Assembly (NCBI RefSeq): GCF_006575665.1
Contig: NZ_CP041253.1
Span: forward strand, 2,765,001-2,829,000
DNA from: Echinicola soli
GTDB taxonomy: Bacteria; Bacteroidota; Bacteroidia; Cytophagales; Cyclobacteriaceae
Length of the DNA stretch: 64,000 bases
Reading direction: 5' to 3'
The first letter of the stretch is position 1. Every line of letters starts with the position of its first letter. Below the pieces are notes generated by a model. It was not told where the DNA came from and did no database searches. It worked only from the letters and a program-made list of their open reading frames with translations. The position numbers were made by a program, and so were the translations under genes. This document shows, in pieces, positions 1 to 8,522 of the stretch.

Positions 1-1070
1 TTCTACATGAGGCTTTTGGTATGGCCGATAATACTGAAGGTACGATCATGCAGAAAAATGCGATTTTCCGAATTGCCTCCCAGACCAAGGCCATTACTTC
101 CACGGCTGTGATGATGCTCTGGGAAGAAGGCAGGTTCAGGTTGGATGATCCCATTTCCAAGTACATTCCCGAGTTTAAAAATCCTCATGTGTTAAGGGAT
201 TTTAAATATTCAGATACGACGTATACTACCGTGCCGTCAGAGAAGGAGATTACGATCCGCCATTTACTTACACATACTTCTGGCTTGGGCTATGGAGTGA
301 TCGATAGAGATGAACGGATGAAGATGATTTACCAAAAAGCTGGAGTAACAGATCTTTTTACCACTAAGCCTATCACTATCGGTGAAAGCGTAAAGAAGTT
401 AGCAAAACTTCCCCTGCATTTTAATCCAGGAGAGCAATATTCCTATAGTGAGGGATTGGATGTGTTGGGATACTTGGTGGAGGTGATATCTGGGCAGCCA
501 TTTGATGAATACCTGAAGGAGCATATTTTTGATCCATTGGGGATGGAGGATACGTGGTTTTATCTTCCCGATGGTAAGGCTGATAGACTGGTGACGGTAC
601 AGCAAAAAGTGGATGGGAAATGGCAACAATTTCCAGTTACCTTTTATGATACCGAATACCCTAAGAAAGGAACAAAAACATTCTTCTCCGGTGGAGCAGG
701 GTTAAGCAGTACTGCTAAGGACTATGCCACTTTCCTTCAAATGTACCTCAATGACGGTGAATTAAACGGGGTAAGGCTCCTCAGCCGCACTACTGTCAGA
801 AGTATTATGGGCAACCATACAGGAGAGCTGTTTGGTGGAGAAAATCAGTATTACGGCTTGGCTTTTGGAGTGGTGACCGCTGAGGGAGAGTTGTATGGAG
901 GAATGGGAAGTGAAGGTACCTTTGACTGGGGTGGTTATTTTAATACACAGTATTTTGCAGATCCCAAGGAGCAGGTAATCGGTGTCCTTATGAAACAAAC
1001 ACAAGGGCGGATAGATGATCAGACCGGCTGGAAGTTTCGGCAAATGGTAGGTGCCGCAATAGATGATTGA
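1..1070 (+). CDS. Serine hydrolase, beta-lactamase class C family (5' truncated by window)
   Basis: The reading frame is open from the first bases of the window, so the true start lies upstream; the in-frame ATG at 21 is internal. The protein belongs to the class C beta-lactamase/esterase-like serine hydrolases (PF00144). The nucleophile motif SxxK is present as SQTK, 20-23 residues after the ATG at 21. It is followed by the family signature HLLTHTSGLGYG and by YSYSEGLDVLG, where the usual YSN reads YSE. A C-terminal WGG segment is the likely third active-site motif. Substrates of such proteins vary (esters, peptides, D-amino-acid derivatives) and cannot be told here. The N-terminus, where any signal peptide would sit, is outside the window. 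A rho-independent terminator follows. Confidence 0.85.
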   Translation, partial: LHEAFGMADNTEGTIMQKNAIFRIASQTKAITSTAVMMLWEEGRFRLDDPISKYIPEFKNPHVLRDFKYSDTTYTTVPSEKEITIRHLLTHTSGLGYGVIDRDERMKMIYQKAGVTDLFTTKPITIGESVKKLAKLPLHFNPGEQYSYSEGLDVLGYLVEVISGQPFDEYLKEHIFDPLGMEDTWFYLPDGKADRLVTVQQKVDGKWQQFPVTFYDTEYPKKGTKTFFSGGAGLSSTAKDYATFLQMYLNDGELNGVRLLSRTTVRSIMGNHTGELFGGENQYYGLAFGVVTAEGELYGGMGSEGTFDWGGYFNTQYFADPKEQVIGVLMKQTQGRIDDQTGWKFRQMVGAAIDD

Positions 1071-1093
1071 TGGTCAGTGAAATGTGATAATGA

Positions 1094-1124
1094 CGGCTGC
1101 CTTGGTGACGAGGTGGCTTTTTTT
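1094..1124 (+). terminator. Rho-independent terminator after the serine hydrolase
   Basis: A 7-bp stem (1096-1102 with 1111-1117, two G-U pairs) with an 8-nt loop is followed by seven T residues at 1118-1124. It ends only a few bases before the first possible start of the Uma2 genes. Confidence 0.6.
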
Positions 1125-1129
1125 GTGAT

Positions 1130-1771
1130 GTGACTGATTTTTTAGTAAATTTCTATATGGATACTTCTGAAAAAGATAAGAATAAAGCCACTGAGCCTGA
1201 TATAGAATACGGCCATTATTCCTATGCGGATTACCTGACCTGGCAGATGGAGGAGATGGTGGAGCTGATCAAGGGCAAGGTGTTCAAGAAAGCCGCAGCT
1301 GCTCCCCGTCGGATTCACCAGAAGGTTGTTGTGGAGTTGGTGTCCGTGTTCCATGATTTTTTGAAGGGAGGCATTTGTGAGGTATATTCTGCGCCATTTG
1401 ATGTACGGTTTCCTCAGCATTCTAAAGCAGATAAGGATGTATATTCTGTTGTCCAGCCTGATTTGTGTGTAATCTGTGATCCAAATAAGCTGGATGACCG
1501 AGGATGTATCGGAGCACCGGATTTGGTAGTGGAGATACTTTCGCCAGGCAATAACCGGTTGGAGCTCCAAAACAAATATGAGGTTTATGAAGAAGGAGGT
1601 GTGAAGGAATATTGGATCATCCATCCTGATGAGCAGACCCTATTGGTCTACACATTGGTAAAAGGAAAGTACGTACCTTCCCAGCTGATGACCAGTGGAG
1701 ACATGGTACGGTCCAAAGCCGTTGATGGATTTGAACTGGATTTGGAGGATTTCTTTTCAGAAATAAAGTAG
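1130..1771 (+). CDS. Uma2 family endonuclease-fold protein, copy 1
   Basis: This is a Uma2 family protein (PF05685), a PD-(D/E)xK nuclease-like fold known structurally from Thermus TT1808; the cellular role of the family is largely unknown. The expected catalytic set is visible: Asp in VQPD, Glu in VVEILSP and Lys in QNKYEVY. The C-terminus has the usual GFELDLEDFF. It is the first of three tandem copies. The GTG at 1130 gives a longer N-terminus, but the ATG at 1157 (MDTSEKDKN) aligns better with the paralogues and is the likelier start, because a terminator ends at 1124. Copy 1 is slightly more diverged than copies 2 and 3. The 16 residues after RRIHQKV differ completely from those copies. 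No DNA methyltransferase or antitoxin gene is adjacent. Confidence 0.85.
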   Translation: MTDFLVNFYMDTSEKDKNKATEPDIEYGHYSYADYLTWQMEEMVELIKGKVFKKAAAAPRRIHQKVVVELVSVFHDFLKGGICEVYSAPFDVRFPQHSKADKDVYSVVQPDLCVICDPNKLDDRGCIGAPDLVVEILSPGNNRLELQNKYEVYEEGGVKEYWIIHPDEQTLLVYTLVKGKYVPSQLMTSGDMVRSKAVDGFELDLEDFFSEIK

Positions 1772-1778
1772 CCAAAGG

Positions 1779-2405
1779 ATGACAAATGATTTAGGGACAT
1801 CAGAAAAAGATAAGAGTAAAGTCACTGAGCCTGATATCGAGTACGGCCATTATTCCTATGCGGATTACCTGACCTGGCAGATGGAGGAGATGGTGGAGCT
1901 GATCAAGGGCAAGGTGTTCAAGAAAGCCGCAGCTGCCCCCCGTCGGATTCACCAGAAGGTTTCAAATGAGTTGGCGTATTTACTGACTGACTATTTAAAA
2001 AGACATAATTGCGAAGTGTACTCAGCACCGTTTGATGTGCGGTTTCCTCAGCAGTCCAAGGCGGATAAGGATATTTACACAGTGGTGCAGCCTGACATCT
2101 CTATTGTTTGTGATCCCGAGAAGCTGGATGATCGAGGTTGTATCGGAGCACCGGATTTGGTAGTGGAGATACTTTCACCAGGCAATAACCGGTTGGAGCT
2201 CCAAAACAAATATGAGGTTTATGAAGAAGGAGGCGTGAAGGAATATTGGATCATCCATCCTGATGAGCAGACCTTATTGGTCTACACATTGGTAAAGGGA
2301 AAGTACGTACCCTCCCAGCTGATGACCAGTGGAGACATGGTACGACCCAAAGCCGTTGATGGATTTGAACTGGATTTGGAGGATTTCTTTTCAGAAATAA
2401 AGTAG
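1779..2405 (+). CDS. Uma2 family endonuclease-fold protein, copy 2
   Basis: This is the second tandem Uma2 paralogue, 208 residues, starting 7 bp after copy 1 behind AAAGG. The putative catalytic residues are D106 (VQPD), E130 (VVEIL) and K144 (QNKYE), all intact, so this copy looks functional. Residues 1-61 and 78-208 are nearly identical to copy 3. Residues 62-77 (SNELAYLLTDYLKRHN) form a private, helix-like segment. The linker TAGCCAAAGG between copies 1 and 2 is repeated exactly between copies 2 and 3, which shows tandem duplication of a 634-bp unit. The three genes are almost certainly cotranscribed. Confidence 0.87.
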   Translation: MTNDLGTSEKDKSKVTEPDIEYGHYSYADYLTWQMEEMVELIKGKVFKKAAAAPRRIHQKVSNELAYLLTDYLKRHNCEVYSAPFDVRFPQQSKADKDIYTVVQPDISIVCDPEKLDDRGCIGAPDLVVEILSPGNNRLELQNKYEVYEEGGVKEYWIIHPDEQTLLVYTLVKGKYVPSQLMTSGDMVRPKAVDGFELDLEDFFSEIK

Positions 2406-2412
2406 CCAAAGG

Positions 2413-3039
2413 ATGACAAATGATTTAGGAACATCAGAAAAAGATAAGAGTAAAGTCACTGAGCCTGATATCGAGTACGGCCATTATTCCTATGCGGATT
2501 ACCTGACCTGGCAGATGGAGGAGATGGTGGAGCTGATCAAGGGAAAGGTGTTCAAGAAAGCTGCTGCTGCCCCTCGCCGAATTCACCAGAAGGTTGCGGT
2601 GGAGTTGACAAAACGATGGGCGGTATTTTTGGAAGGAGAAATCTGCGAGGTATATTCAGCACCGTTTGATGTGCGGTTTCCTCAGCAGTCCAAGGCGGAT
2701 AAGGATATTTACACAGTGGTGCAGCCTGACATCTCTATTATTTGTGATCCCGAGAAGCTGGATGATCGAGGTTGTATCGGAGCACCGGATTTGGTAGTGG
2801 AGATACTTTCACCAGGCAATAACCGGTTGGAGCTCCAAAACAAATATGAGGTTTATGAAGAAGGAGGCGTGAAGGAATATTGGATCATCCATCCTGATGA
2901 GCAGACCTTATTGGTCTACACATTGGTAAAAGGAAAGTACGTACCCTCCCAGCTGATGACCAGTGGAGACATAGTACGGCCCAAAGCCGTTGATGGATTT
3001 GAGCTGGATTTGGAGGATTTCTTTTCCAGAATTAAATAA
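2413..3039 (+). CDS. Uma2 family endonuclease-fold protein, copy 3
   Basis: This is the third tandem Uma2 paralogue, 208 residues, also 7 bp after the preceding stop. The D106/E130/K144 triad is conserved. The variable segment reads AVELTKRWAVFLEGEI (residues 62-77). It keeps only the L and FL spacing seen in copy 1 (VVELVSVFHDFLKGGI), so an amphipathic helix is likely preserved while its surface changes. The last residues are SRIK rather than SEIK. The stop is one base from the convergent menD stop, so no room remains for a dedicated terminator. Confidence 0.87.
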   Translation: MTNDLGTSEKDKSKVTEPDIEYGHYSYADYLTWQMEEMVELIKGKVFKKAAAAPRRIHQKVAVELTKRWAVFLEGEICEVYSAPFDVRFPQQSKADKDIYTVVQPDISIICDPEKLDDRGCIGAPDLVVEILSPGNNRLELQNKYEVYEEGGVKEYWIIHPDEQTLLVYTLVKGKYVPSQLMTSGDIVRPKAVDGFELDLEDFFSRIK

Positions 3040-3040
3040 T

Positions 3041-4729
3041 TCACTTTTCTACATCCATAAATCCTTTTAGGGCAGACTTTACTTTGCTGAGAATGGCGGC
3101 GTTTTTGGTGCTATCGGAAAATACTTCAATGATTTTTGGTCTGATGGAAGGGGCATAAAAACCCAATAGCCCATCGTTCAGCTCTTTTTCTGTTTTGACA
3201 GCAGTATAGTCAAATTCAAAATCCTTGGCCAAGTTTTCTGCATTTAGCGACTGAGTGGTTTCAAAAAACTCCTTCAGTTCAGGCTGTTGGCTTGGGCCTT
3301 TTATGATTCGGAATATACCGCCAGCGTGATTGTTGAGAAGGATGATCCGGAGGTTATTAGTGGTGTAATTGTTCCAAAAAGCATTTCTGTCGTAAAAAAA
3401 CGCCATGTCACCAGTAATCAGTGTGACAAATTCTTTAGTGGTAAAGGTACATCCCACTGCTGTAGAGTTAGATCCATCGATTCCACTTGTGCCCCTGTTG
3501 CAGATTATTTCTTGGGGCCTTGCTCCCAAAAAGTTCACATAGCGTACCGCCATACTGTTGGCCAGGTGAAGTTTCGATTGTTGAGGCAGCTGTTGAAGGA
3601 CTCGGTAAATTGCTTTCCACTCGCCAAAATCCCCCTGCTCCATAACGTTTTGAATAGCCTTTTCCATTCGCTTATCGGCATGGTACCAGCGATGATGAAA
3701 GGCTTCATCTATTTTATGCGTTGATTGGACTAAAAGCTCAAGGGTGTCTTTAACTGAAGAAGGGATGATTTTGACCAGTCCCTGATAAGTGTCCGGTGAA
3801 TAGCCTGCGGGTTGGATATGCCAATGTTCAGCACCTGAACTCCTGAGAAAATTCTTTAGCGGTTTTGAGATAATGGATTTGCCAAAACTGATGATCAGAT
3901 CCGGGGAGAAGGCAGCATGGTCTACTGCGGGTAATATTTGATCGTGATGGGTGATGGTATTCCCCGCCTGCATATTGGAAATCGTGTCACTGATGACTAC
4001 TGCTTTTTGTTGGCTGGCCAGTTGATTGAGTAAGCCGAGTATGCTCTGATCAGGTGCTTGCTGCCCTGGGATGATGACAATCCTGTGGAATCTTTCCAGT
4101 TCATTTTTTAATTTAACGACCGACTCACTACTCAGTTTGGTACAGGTATCTAGTTTGTTTACAATAGGAATGGGACGGTTAAAGTCAAATTCCTCTAGGT
4201 CTTCGGGATAGAAAGGTTCCCTAATAGGGATATTGATGTGAACTGGTCCTTCAGGAAAATTAGAAGCAATATTTATAGCTTCATTGCCTATTCTATGGGC
4301 ATGCCAAACAATATCAGTATGTCCAAAATGATCAGGGAAATCAAAAGATTGCTTGATATGCCGTCCATAAATGTTTTGTTGTCGGATAGTTTGTCCGTCC
4401 CATTGGTCGATCCACTCAGGTGGACGGTCAGCGGTGATGACAACTAGGGGGATTTGCTGAAAGTAAGCTTCCGCAACGGCAGGGGCATAGTTTAGCGCCG
4501 CTGTTCCACTTGAACAAACCAAGACCACGGGTTTTTTAAGCTGCTGGGCCATGCCAAGTGCTACGAATGCAGCTGAACGCTCATCAGAAATGCTTCGACA
4601 ATGAATGTCGGGGTGTCTAGCAAATGCCAGGGTCAAAGGTGCGCATCGCGAACCAGGAGAAAGAATGACGTTTTTTACATCTTTTCTGGCGCATATGGCC
4701 ACTAGGTCGATAATTGGCTGGATGATCAA
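3041..4729 (-). CDS. menD: 2-succinyl-5-enolpyruvyl-6-hydroxy-3-cyclohexene-1-carboxylate synthase
   Basis: MenD is the thiamine-diphosphate enzyme that condenses isochorismate with 2-oxoglutarate, with loss of CO2, in menaquinone biosynthesis. At 562 residues it has normal family length. The conserved glutamate that activates ThDP is E50 in SDERSAAF. The ThDP/Mg2+ motif is the GD (GDMAFF) to NN (LLNN) segment near residues 440-465. It is the last gene of the menI-menF-menD set, 8 bp after menF, so it acts on the product of its neighbour. Its 3' end converges with the Uma2 genes. menA, menB, menC and menE are not in this window. Confidence 0.96.
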   Translation of the reverse strand: MIIQPIIDLVAICARKDVKNVILSPGSRCAPLTLAFARHPDIHCRSISDERSAAFVALGMAQQLKKPVVLVCSSGTAALNYAPAVAEAYFQQIPLVVITADRPPEWIDQWDGQTIRQQNIYGRHIKQSFDFPDHFGHTDIVWHAHRIGNEAINIASNFPEGPVHINIPIREPFYPEDLEEFDFNRPIPIVNKLDTCTKLSSESVVKLKNELERFHRIVIIPGQQAPDQSILGLLNQLASQQKAVVISDTISNMQAGNTITHHDQILPAVDHAAFSPDLIISFGKSIISKPLKNFLRSSGAEHWHIQPAGYSPDTYQGLVKIIPSSVKDTLELLVQSTHKIDEAFHHRWYHADKRMEKAIQNVMEQGDFGEWKAIYRVLQQLPQQSKLHLANSMAVRYVNFLGARPQEIICNRGTSGIDGSNSTAVGCTFTTKEFVTLITGDMAFFYDRNAFWNNYTTNNLRIILLNNHAGGIFRIIKGPSQQPELKEFFETTQSLNAENLAKDFEFDYTAVKTEKELNDGLLGFYAPSIRPKIIEVFSDSTKNAAILSKVKSALKGFMDVEK

Positions 4730-4737
4730 GTTGGTGT

Positions 4738-5943
4738 CTATTGAATGAATTTTCCGATAATGTCACATTTTAACGTCGTCTCTTCCCATTCTTTTTCCGG
4801 GACGGAATCAGCCGTTACGCCAGCTCCAGCGTAAAGGAGCACATCCTCATTGATAAGCTGAGCAGTTCTTAAGTTGACGTAGATGGCTGTTCGGTTTTCG
4901 ATATTCACCGGTCCGATAAAACCAGCAAAGAAACATCGATCAAATGATTCATGTTCTAAAATAAATTTCATGGAGTCCTCCCGTGGAGTACCGCACACCG
5001 CTGAAGTGGGATGCAGAAGTTTTAACATTACTGATCCGAGTTGTGGAAAGTTGGTGGCTTCCATGTTTACCCTAAAGTCTGACCTCAGGTGTAAAAGATT
5101 GCCAGCTTTTACCGTTTTGGGACCATTTTCTTCATACTCCCGCAGGCGGATTTTTTTAAAATTGTTGACAATGTATCGGCTGACCATGGCCTGCTCTTCA
5201 ATCTCTTTTTGCTTCCAAGCAGCATTCCTTACAGGGTCTTCTCCTTCTGCCTTTTGTGTTCCGGCGAGGGCCATGGTATGGAAGTATAGGCCTTCTGTCT
5301 TGATAAGTATTTCAGGGGTGGCACCCAGCCATGTACCCACGTTGGGGATATGAAAGAAGTTGACAAAAGCGTCCGGATATCGCTGACATAGCTCCAGAAA
5401 GGTCTTTGTAAGGTCAAAATTGTCCTTGAGGTGAACTTTTTGAATCCGTGCAGGGACTACTTTGGATAATTTACCATCTTGAATCGCTTTAATCCCCTTC
5501 TCCACAAATTCAATAAAACTGGATTTCGAAGTAGAGGAAAACTGGAAACTGTTTTTTTCAGGTTGTGCTTTTCGCAACAGTTGGTTTACTTGCCCTTTTA
5601 TTTCAGTAGGAGACCGCTTTGCTTTTTTATAGAGTTCGTCTTCGGCCTCCGTCATGGGCGTATCTATATCGAATTTGAAATAATCTGAAGCTTCGAGAAA
5701 AAAAGCTTTTTGATCTTCTTGGTCAGCAAAGGGATGCGCGATAAAACCTTGCGGAAGGATATCCAGCTCAAGGTTTACCCGTTTTATTTCCTTGGTTTGG
5801 TCTAGAATAAGCTGTACACTGTTTGATTTAGGAGCCCTCCAAATGGCAATTTGGAAACCTCCCTCTAAGGCAGAGCAAAGCCACCTGTCCAGTACTTCTT
5901 CCTGTGTGATGAGATGAGTATCTGCGGTTGGTGTATTCATCAT
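4738..5943 (-). CDS. menF: Isochorismate synthase
   Basis: This chorismate-binding enzyme isomerises chorismate to isochorismate. The family signatures are present: GKLSKVVPAR, whose Lys is the presumed general base, GTWLGATPEIL, and the Mg2+-binding region around HPTSAVCGTPRE and FAGFIGPV. At 401 residues it has normal length. Its placement between menI and menD points to menaquinone rather than siderophore synthesis. It overlaps the menI stop at ATGATGA, implying translational coupling; a second in-frame ATG directly follows the first. The name menF is used by context; entC or dhbC homologues would look similar. Confidence 0.94.
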   Translation of the reverse strand: MMNTPTADTHLITQEEVLDRWLCSALEGGFQIAIWRAPKSNSVQLILDQTKEIKRVNLELDILPQGFIAHPFADQEDQKAFFLEASDYFKFDIDTPMTEAEDELYKKAKRSPTEIKGQVNQLLRKAQPEKNSFQFSSTSKSSFIEFVEKGIKAIQDGKLSKVVPARIQKVHLKDNFDLTKTFLELCQRYPDAFVNFFHIPNVGTWLGATPEILIKTEGLYFHTMALAGTQKAEGEDPVRNAAWKQKEIEEQAMVSRYIVNNFKKIRLREYEENGPKTVKAGNLLHLRSDFRVNMEATNFPQLGSVMLKLLHPTSAVCGTPREDSMKFILEHESFDRCFFAGFIGPVNIENRTAIYVNLRTAQLINEDVLLYAGAGVTADSVPEKEWEETTLKCDIIGKFIQ

Positions 5944-6365
5944 GATTTTTTATCCAGCACAGCCATCGTAATCCGACTGATACAGGCTAATTTGTCTTCT
6001 TCTGTAATGACTTTTATTTCCCAAACATGTGTTTTTTTTCCAATATGAATTGGAGTGGCAATGCCTGTGACCAACCCTGATCGAACAGCCTTGATGTGGT
6101 TGGCATTAATATCGAGGCCTACACAATATTGTTTTTCTGGATCCACGCAGCATGACGATGCCACGCTTCCCAAGGTCTCTGCCAATACCACACTGGCTCC
6201 ACCATGTAACAAACCAAAGGGCTGTTTTGTTCTATGATCAACTGGCATGGTGGCTTCTATGAAATCATCACCGATTTTAGTGAAAATAATCCCTAAATGC
6301 TCTAACATGTTACCTTTGCCAAACTGATTCAAGATATCAAGGCTGAGGTTTTTGGGAAATATCAT
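5940..6365 (-). CDS. menI: 1,4-dihydroxy-2-naphthoyl-CoA hydrolase (hotdog thioesterase)
   Basis: This is a hotdog-fold thioesterase of 141 residues that closely resembles E. coli MenI/YdiI. The segment around QPFGLLHGGASVVLAE matches very well, and the active-site glutamate falls at residue 63, as in YdiI. MenI releases CoA from DHNA-CoA before prenylation by MenA. It is the first gene of the set and overlaps menF by 4 bp, which supports a menaquinone role over a generic PaaI-type thioesterase. Since the enzyme acts several steps after MenF and MenD, gene order does not follow pathway order. Confidence 0.88.
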   Translation of the reverse strand: MIFPKNLSLDILNQFGKGNMLEHLGIIFTKIGDDFIEATMPVDHRTKQPFGLLHGGASVVLAETLGSVASSCCVDPEKQYCVGLDINANHIKAVRSGLVTGIATPIHIGKKTHVWEIKVITEEDKLACISRITMAVLDKKS

Positions 6366-6523
6366 GTATTTTGAAATAAAAACGTTTTCTTTGAATTGAA
6401 ATTATGACCTTTTTAGATTTCGAGGAAATGCGAAAAAGGTGATTCCCAAAGAATAGGTCTTGTGATGAGCCCAGCTGACCGGAAAAACCATTCTTAAGAA
6501 ATCAATAACAAAAATACAGAATC

Positions 6524-7156
6524 TTGAGTACTAAAAAAATATACCTTGTCCGCCATGGGCAGACCGACTATAATCTTCAGGGAGTGGTGCAGGGAAGTGG
6601 TATTGATGCTCCTATTAATGAAACGGGTAAAAAGCAAGCAGAAGCTTTTTATGAAGCGCATAAGCATATCAAGTTTGATAAGATTTATTATACTGGATTG
6701 CAACGCACCCGGCAATCCATCGAGAAATTCTTGAACAATGGGGTTCCTAATGAATCGCTACCTGACCTGAATGAAATCAGCTGGGGTAAATACGAAGGCG
6801 TTCCGATGAGTAAAGATGAGCATTCTTACTATCAGGGGATGCTTGAAAAATGGTCGGATGGAGAATTGGATTTTTCGATCGAAGGAGGGGAATCACCAAA
6901 TATGGTTTTTGCCAGGTTAAAAAGAGGCCTGGATCACATTTTGTCCCAAGAAGGGGAAACCATTTTGATCTGTATGCATGGGAGGGCCATGCGAGTGATG
7001 CTAAGTTTAATGTTGGACTACGACCTGCGGTTTATGGATGTTTTCGATCATCATAATCTTGGTTACTATGAATTGACCGTAAAAAGTAACGGGAGATTTG
7101 TCTTAGATCGCTATAACAACGTGAAGCATTTAAAGGCTAAAGGATTGATTGGATAA
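6524..7156 (+). CDS. Histidine phosphatase family protein (phosphoglycerate mutase-like)
   Basis: This protein of 210 residues has the branch 1 histidine-phosphatase signature LVRHGQTDYN, with the phospho-acceptor His at residue 11. A second catalytic His lies in ICMHGRAMRV and an acid residue in the EISWGKYEG region. The family includes cofactor-dependent phosphoglycerate mutases and alpha-ribazole phosphatases; at this length it is more likely a general small-molecule phosphatase. No cobalamin genes are nearby. The best start is TTG at 6524, since no ATG lies upstream of the essential motif. It is divergent from menI and its 3' end overlaps the next gene by 20 bp. Confidence 0.85.
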   Translation: MSTKKIYLVRHGQTDYNLQGVVQGSGIDAPINETGKKQAEAFYEAHKHIKFDKIYYTGLQRTRQSIEKFLNNGVPNESLPDLNEISWGKYEGVPMSKDEHSYYQGMLEKWSDGELDFSIEGGESPNMVFARLKRGLDHILSQEGETILICMHGRAMRVMLSLMLDYDLRFMDVFDHHNLGYYELTVKSNGRFVLDRYNNVKHLKAKGLIG

Positions 7157-7559
7157 CCTTTCCAGCCTTTTTATCCTCTTTTCCTACTTCTTGATCATTG
7201 AAGGAGATCATTAATTCCTGGAAATTTTCCTTTGATTCACTAAGGTCGATAATCCTGAAGGCTACTTCTTGAAGGGGCTTCCACGTAGTGTTGTTGATTT
7301 GTACCAGTCTTTTTCCGATTTGGCATTTATCAAAATCACAGTTGGGAACATTGATGTATATGACAGCATCGGAATTACCGGAGTAGGTCTTGGTTTTATA
7401 ATCTTCCATAAAGCTGAGTTCTATATACTCAGCACTGGATTTAAGTTCTTTTAATTCCTTCTTGCTAAAGATTACAACGAATGTTTTGTCTTCTGGGTTT
7501 TTACAGAAACCTACCGATACTAAAAGGGTGAATAGCGGTACAAATATTAAATGCTTCAT
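7137..7559 (-). CDS. Hypothetical secreted protein
   Basis: I do not recognise this 140-residue protein. It begins with a hydrophobic signal peptide (MKHLIFVPLFTLLVSVGFC). A Cys follows this stretch, but VGFC is a poor lipobox, so export to the periplasm is more certain than lipidation. The rest is soluble, mixed and lysine-rich, with CDFDKCQIG as a possible disulfide-forming pair. It converges with the histidine phosphatase gene, overlapping it by 20 bp, and stands alone on its strand. Confidence 0.65.
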   Translation of the reverse strand: MKHLIFVPLFTLLVSVGFCKNPEDKTFVVIFSKKELKELKSSAEYIELSFMEDYKTKTYSGNSDAVIYINVPNCDFDKCQIGKRLVQINNTTWKPLQEVAFRIIDLSESKENFQELMISFNDQEVGKEDKKAGKVIQSIL

Positions 7560-7710
7560 TCAGGTAATATATAAAAATATTTCTCCGCATTCAAGGGGTA
7601 TTGTTACATATCGGAAAAAATAATTTTAAGGGAATTGACGGGATGACTCCACAGCTGCAAAACTTGTTTTGTATCTGATTGTTTAGTGGTTTGGGAAAAA
7701 GTGATGATAT

Positions 7711-7738
7711 AAAAAAAAAAGCCCGGAAAACCGGGCTT
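7711..7738 (-). terminator. Rho-independent terminator of the nif3-like/zinc-ribbon operon
   Basis: A hairpin GCCCGG-AAAA-CCGGGC at 7721-7736 is followed on the minus strand by a run of ten T (the A run at 7711-7720). It lies directly after the zinc-ribbon gene stop. Confidence 0.85.
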
Positions 7739-7742
7739 TAAA

Positions 7743-8519
7743 TTATTTTTTAGCTCTAGAGCTTCTTTTTTTCTTTGGAAGTGTTTCGTCTTCGATTTCA
7801 TCGGCTACATCTGCCAGAATTCTCCCACAGTGCTCACAGACAATGAGTTTTTTCTTTTCTCTAATGTCCGCTTGACGTTGGGGAGGAACGATATTAAAAC
7901 AGCCACCACATGCACCTCTTTTCACTTCTACTACAGCCAGCCCGTTTTTGGCATTGGCCCTGATCTTCTTGTAGGATTTAATAAGGCGGTCTTCGATTTT
8001 CTTGGTAGCTTTTTCCCTTTCGGTTTTCAGCTTGCTCTCTTCAGATTCACTTTCGGAGACGATTGTATCCAATTCTTCTTTTTTGGTGTCCAGATCCTTT
8101 TTACGATCCTTTAAGATTTCCTGAAGATCATCCAAGTCTCTTTTTTTACCTTCTATCTTTATCTCAGCTTCTCCAATTTTCTTTTTGGAAACCTGGATTT
8201 CAAGGTCCTGTAATTCCAGTTCCTTGGTGATGGCGTCATACTCACGGTTGTTTCTGACGTTCATCTGCTGATCCTGATATTTCTTGATGAGTTTTTCAGA
8301 GTCCTTGATAGCTTCTTTGTGCTTCTTGATTTCATTCTCAAGGGCCACGATGTCATTGTTGAATTTCTCTAACCTTGTTTCGTAGCCTGCTATTTCGTCC
8401 TCTAAATCTTGAACTTCTTCTGGAAGGGCTCCCCGAATTTTAAAAATAGCATCTAAGCGGGAGTCTAATTTCTGAAGATTATAAATGGCATCAAGTTTCT
8501 GTGCGACTGTACTTTCCAT
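7743..8519 (-). CDS. Coiled-coil zinc-ribbon protein (C4-type)
   Basis: This 258-residue protein has a long, charged alpha-helical coiled coil over about residues 10-195. It ends in a C4 zinc ribbon formed by GACGGC and CEHCG, spaced about 21 residues apart. The architecture matches the CT398/YacG-like zf-RING_7 group, which is widespread and poorly characterised; nucleic-acid binding has been proposed for the family. The basic C-terminal tail (KKKRSSRAKK) fits that. It lies 3 bp behind the Nif3-like gene, a pairing that recurs in many bacteria. Confidence 0.85.
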   Translation of the reverse strand: MESTVAQKLDAIYNLQKLDSRLDAIFKIRGALPEEVQDLEDEIAGYETRLEKFNNDIVALENEIKKHKEAIKDSEKLIKKYQDQQMNVRNNREYDAITKELELQDLEIQVSKKKIGEAEIKIEGKKRDLDDLQEILKDRKKDLDTKKEELDTIVSESESEESKLKTEREKATKKIEDRLIKSYKKIRANAKNGLAVVEVKRGACGGCFNIVPPQRQADIREKKKLIVCEHCGRILADVADEIEDETLPKKKRSSRAKK

Positions 8520-8522
8520 GTA

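Larger units (their letters stand above)
1166..3039 (+). repeat. Tandem triplication, unit of about 634 bp
   Basis: Three direct copies (about 1166-1771, 1779-2405, 2413-3039) share very high nucleotide identity over most of their length, including the inter-gene linker. Identity breaks sharply only in about 50-bp windows at 1328-1377, 1962-2010 and 2596-2641. Confidence 0.9.

Noticed and set aside
1130..3039. Uma2 triplet as a restriction-modification or toxin-antitoxin system
   Set aside because: No DNA methyltransferase, specificity gene or antitoxin is adjacent; the fold alone does not support it.
6407..6440. ACCTTTTT/AAAAAGGT dyad between menI and the phosphatase gene
   Set aside because: Low-complexity arms, no link to a promoter, and no terminator geometry for either divergent gene.
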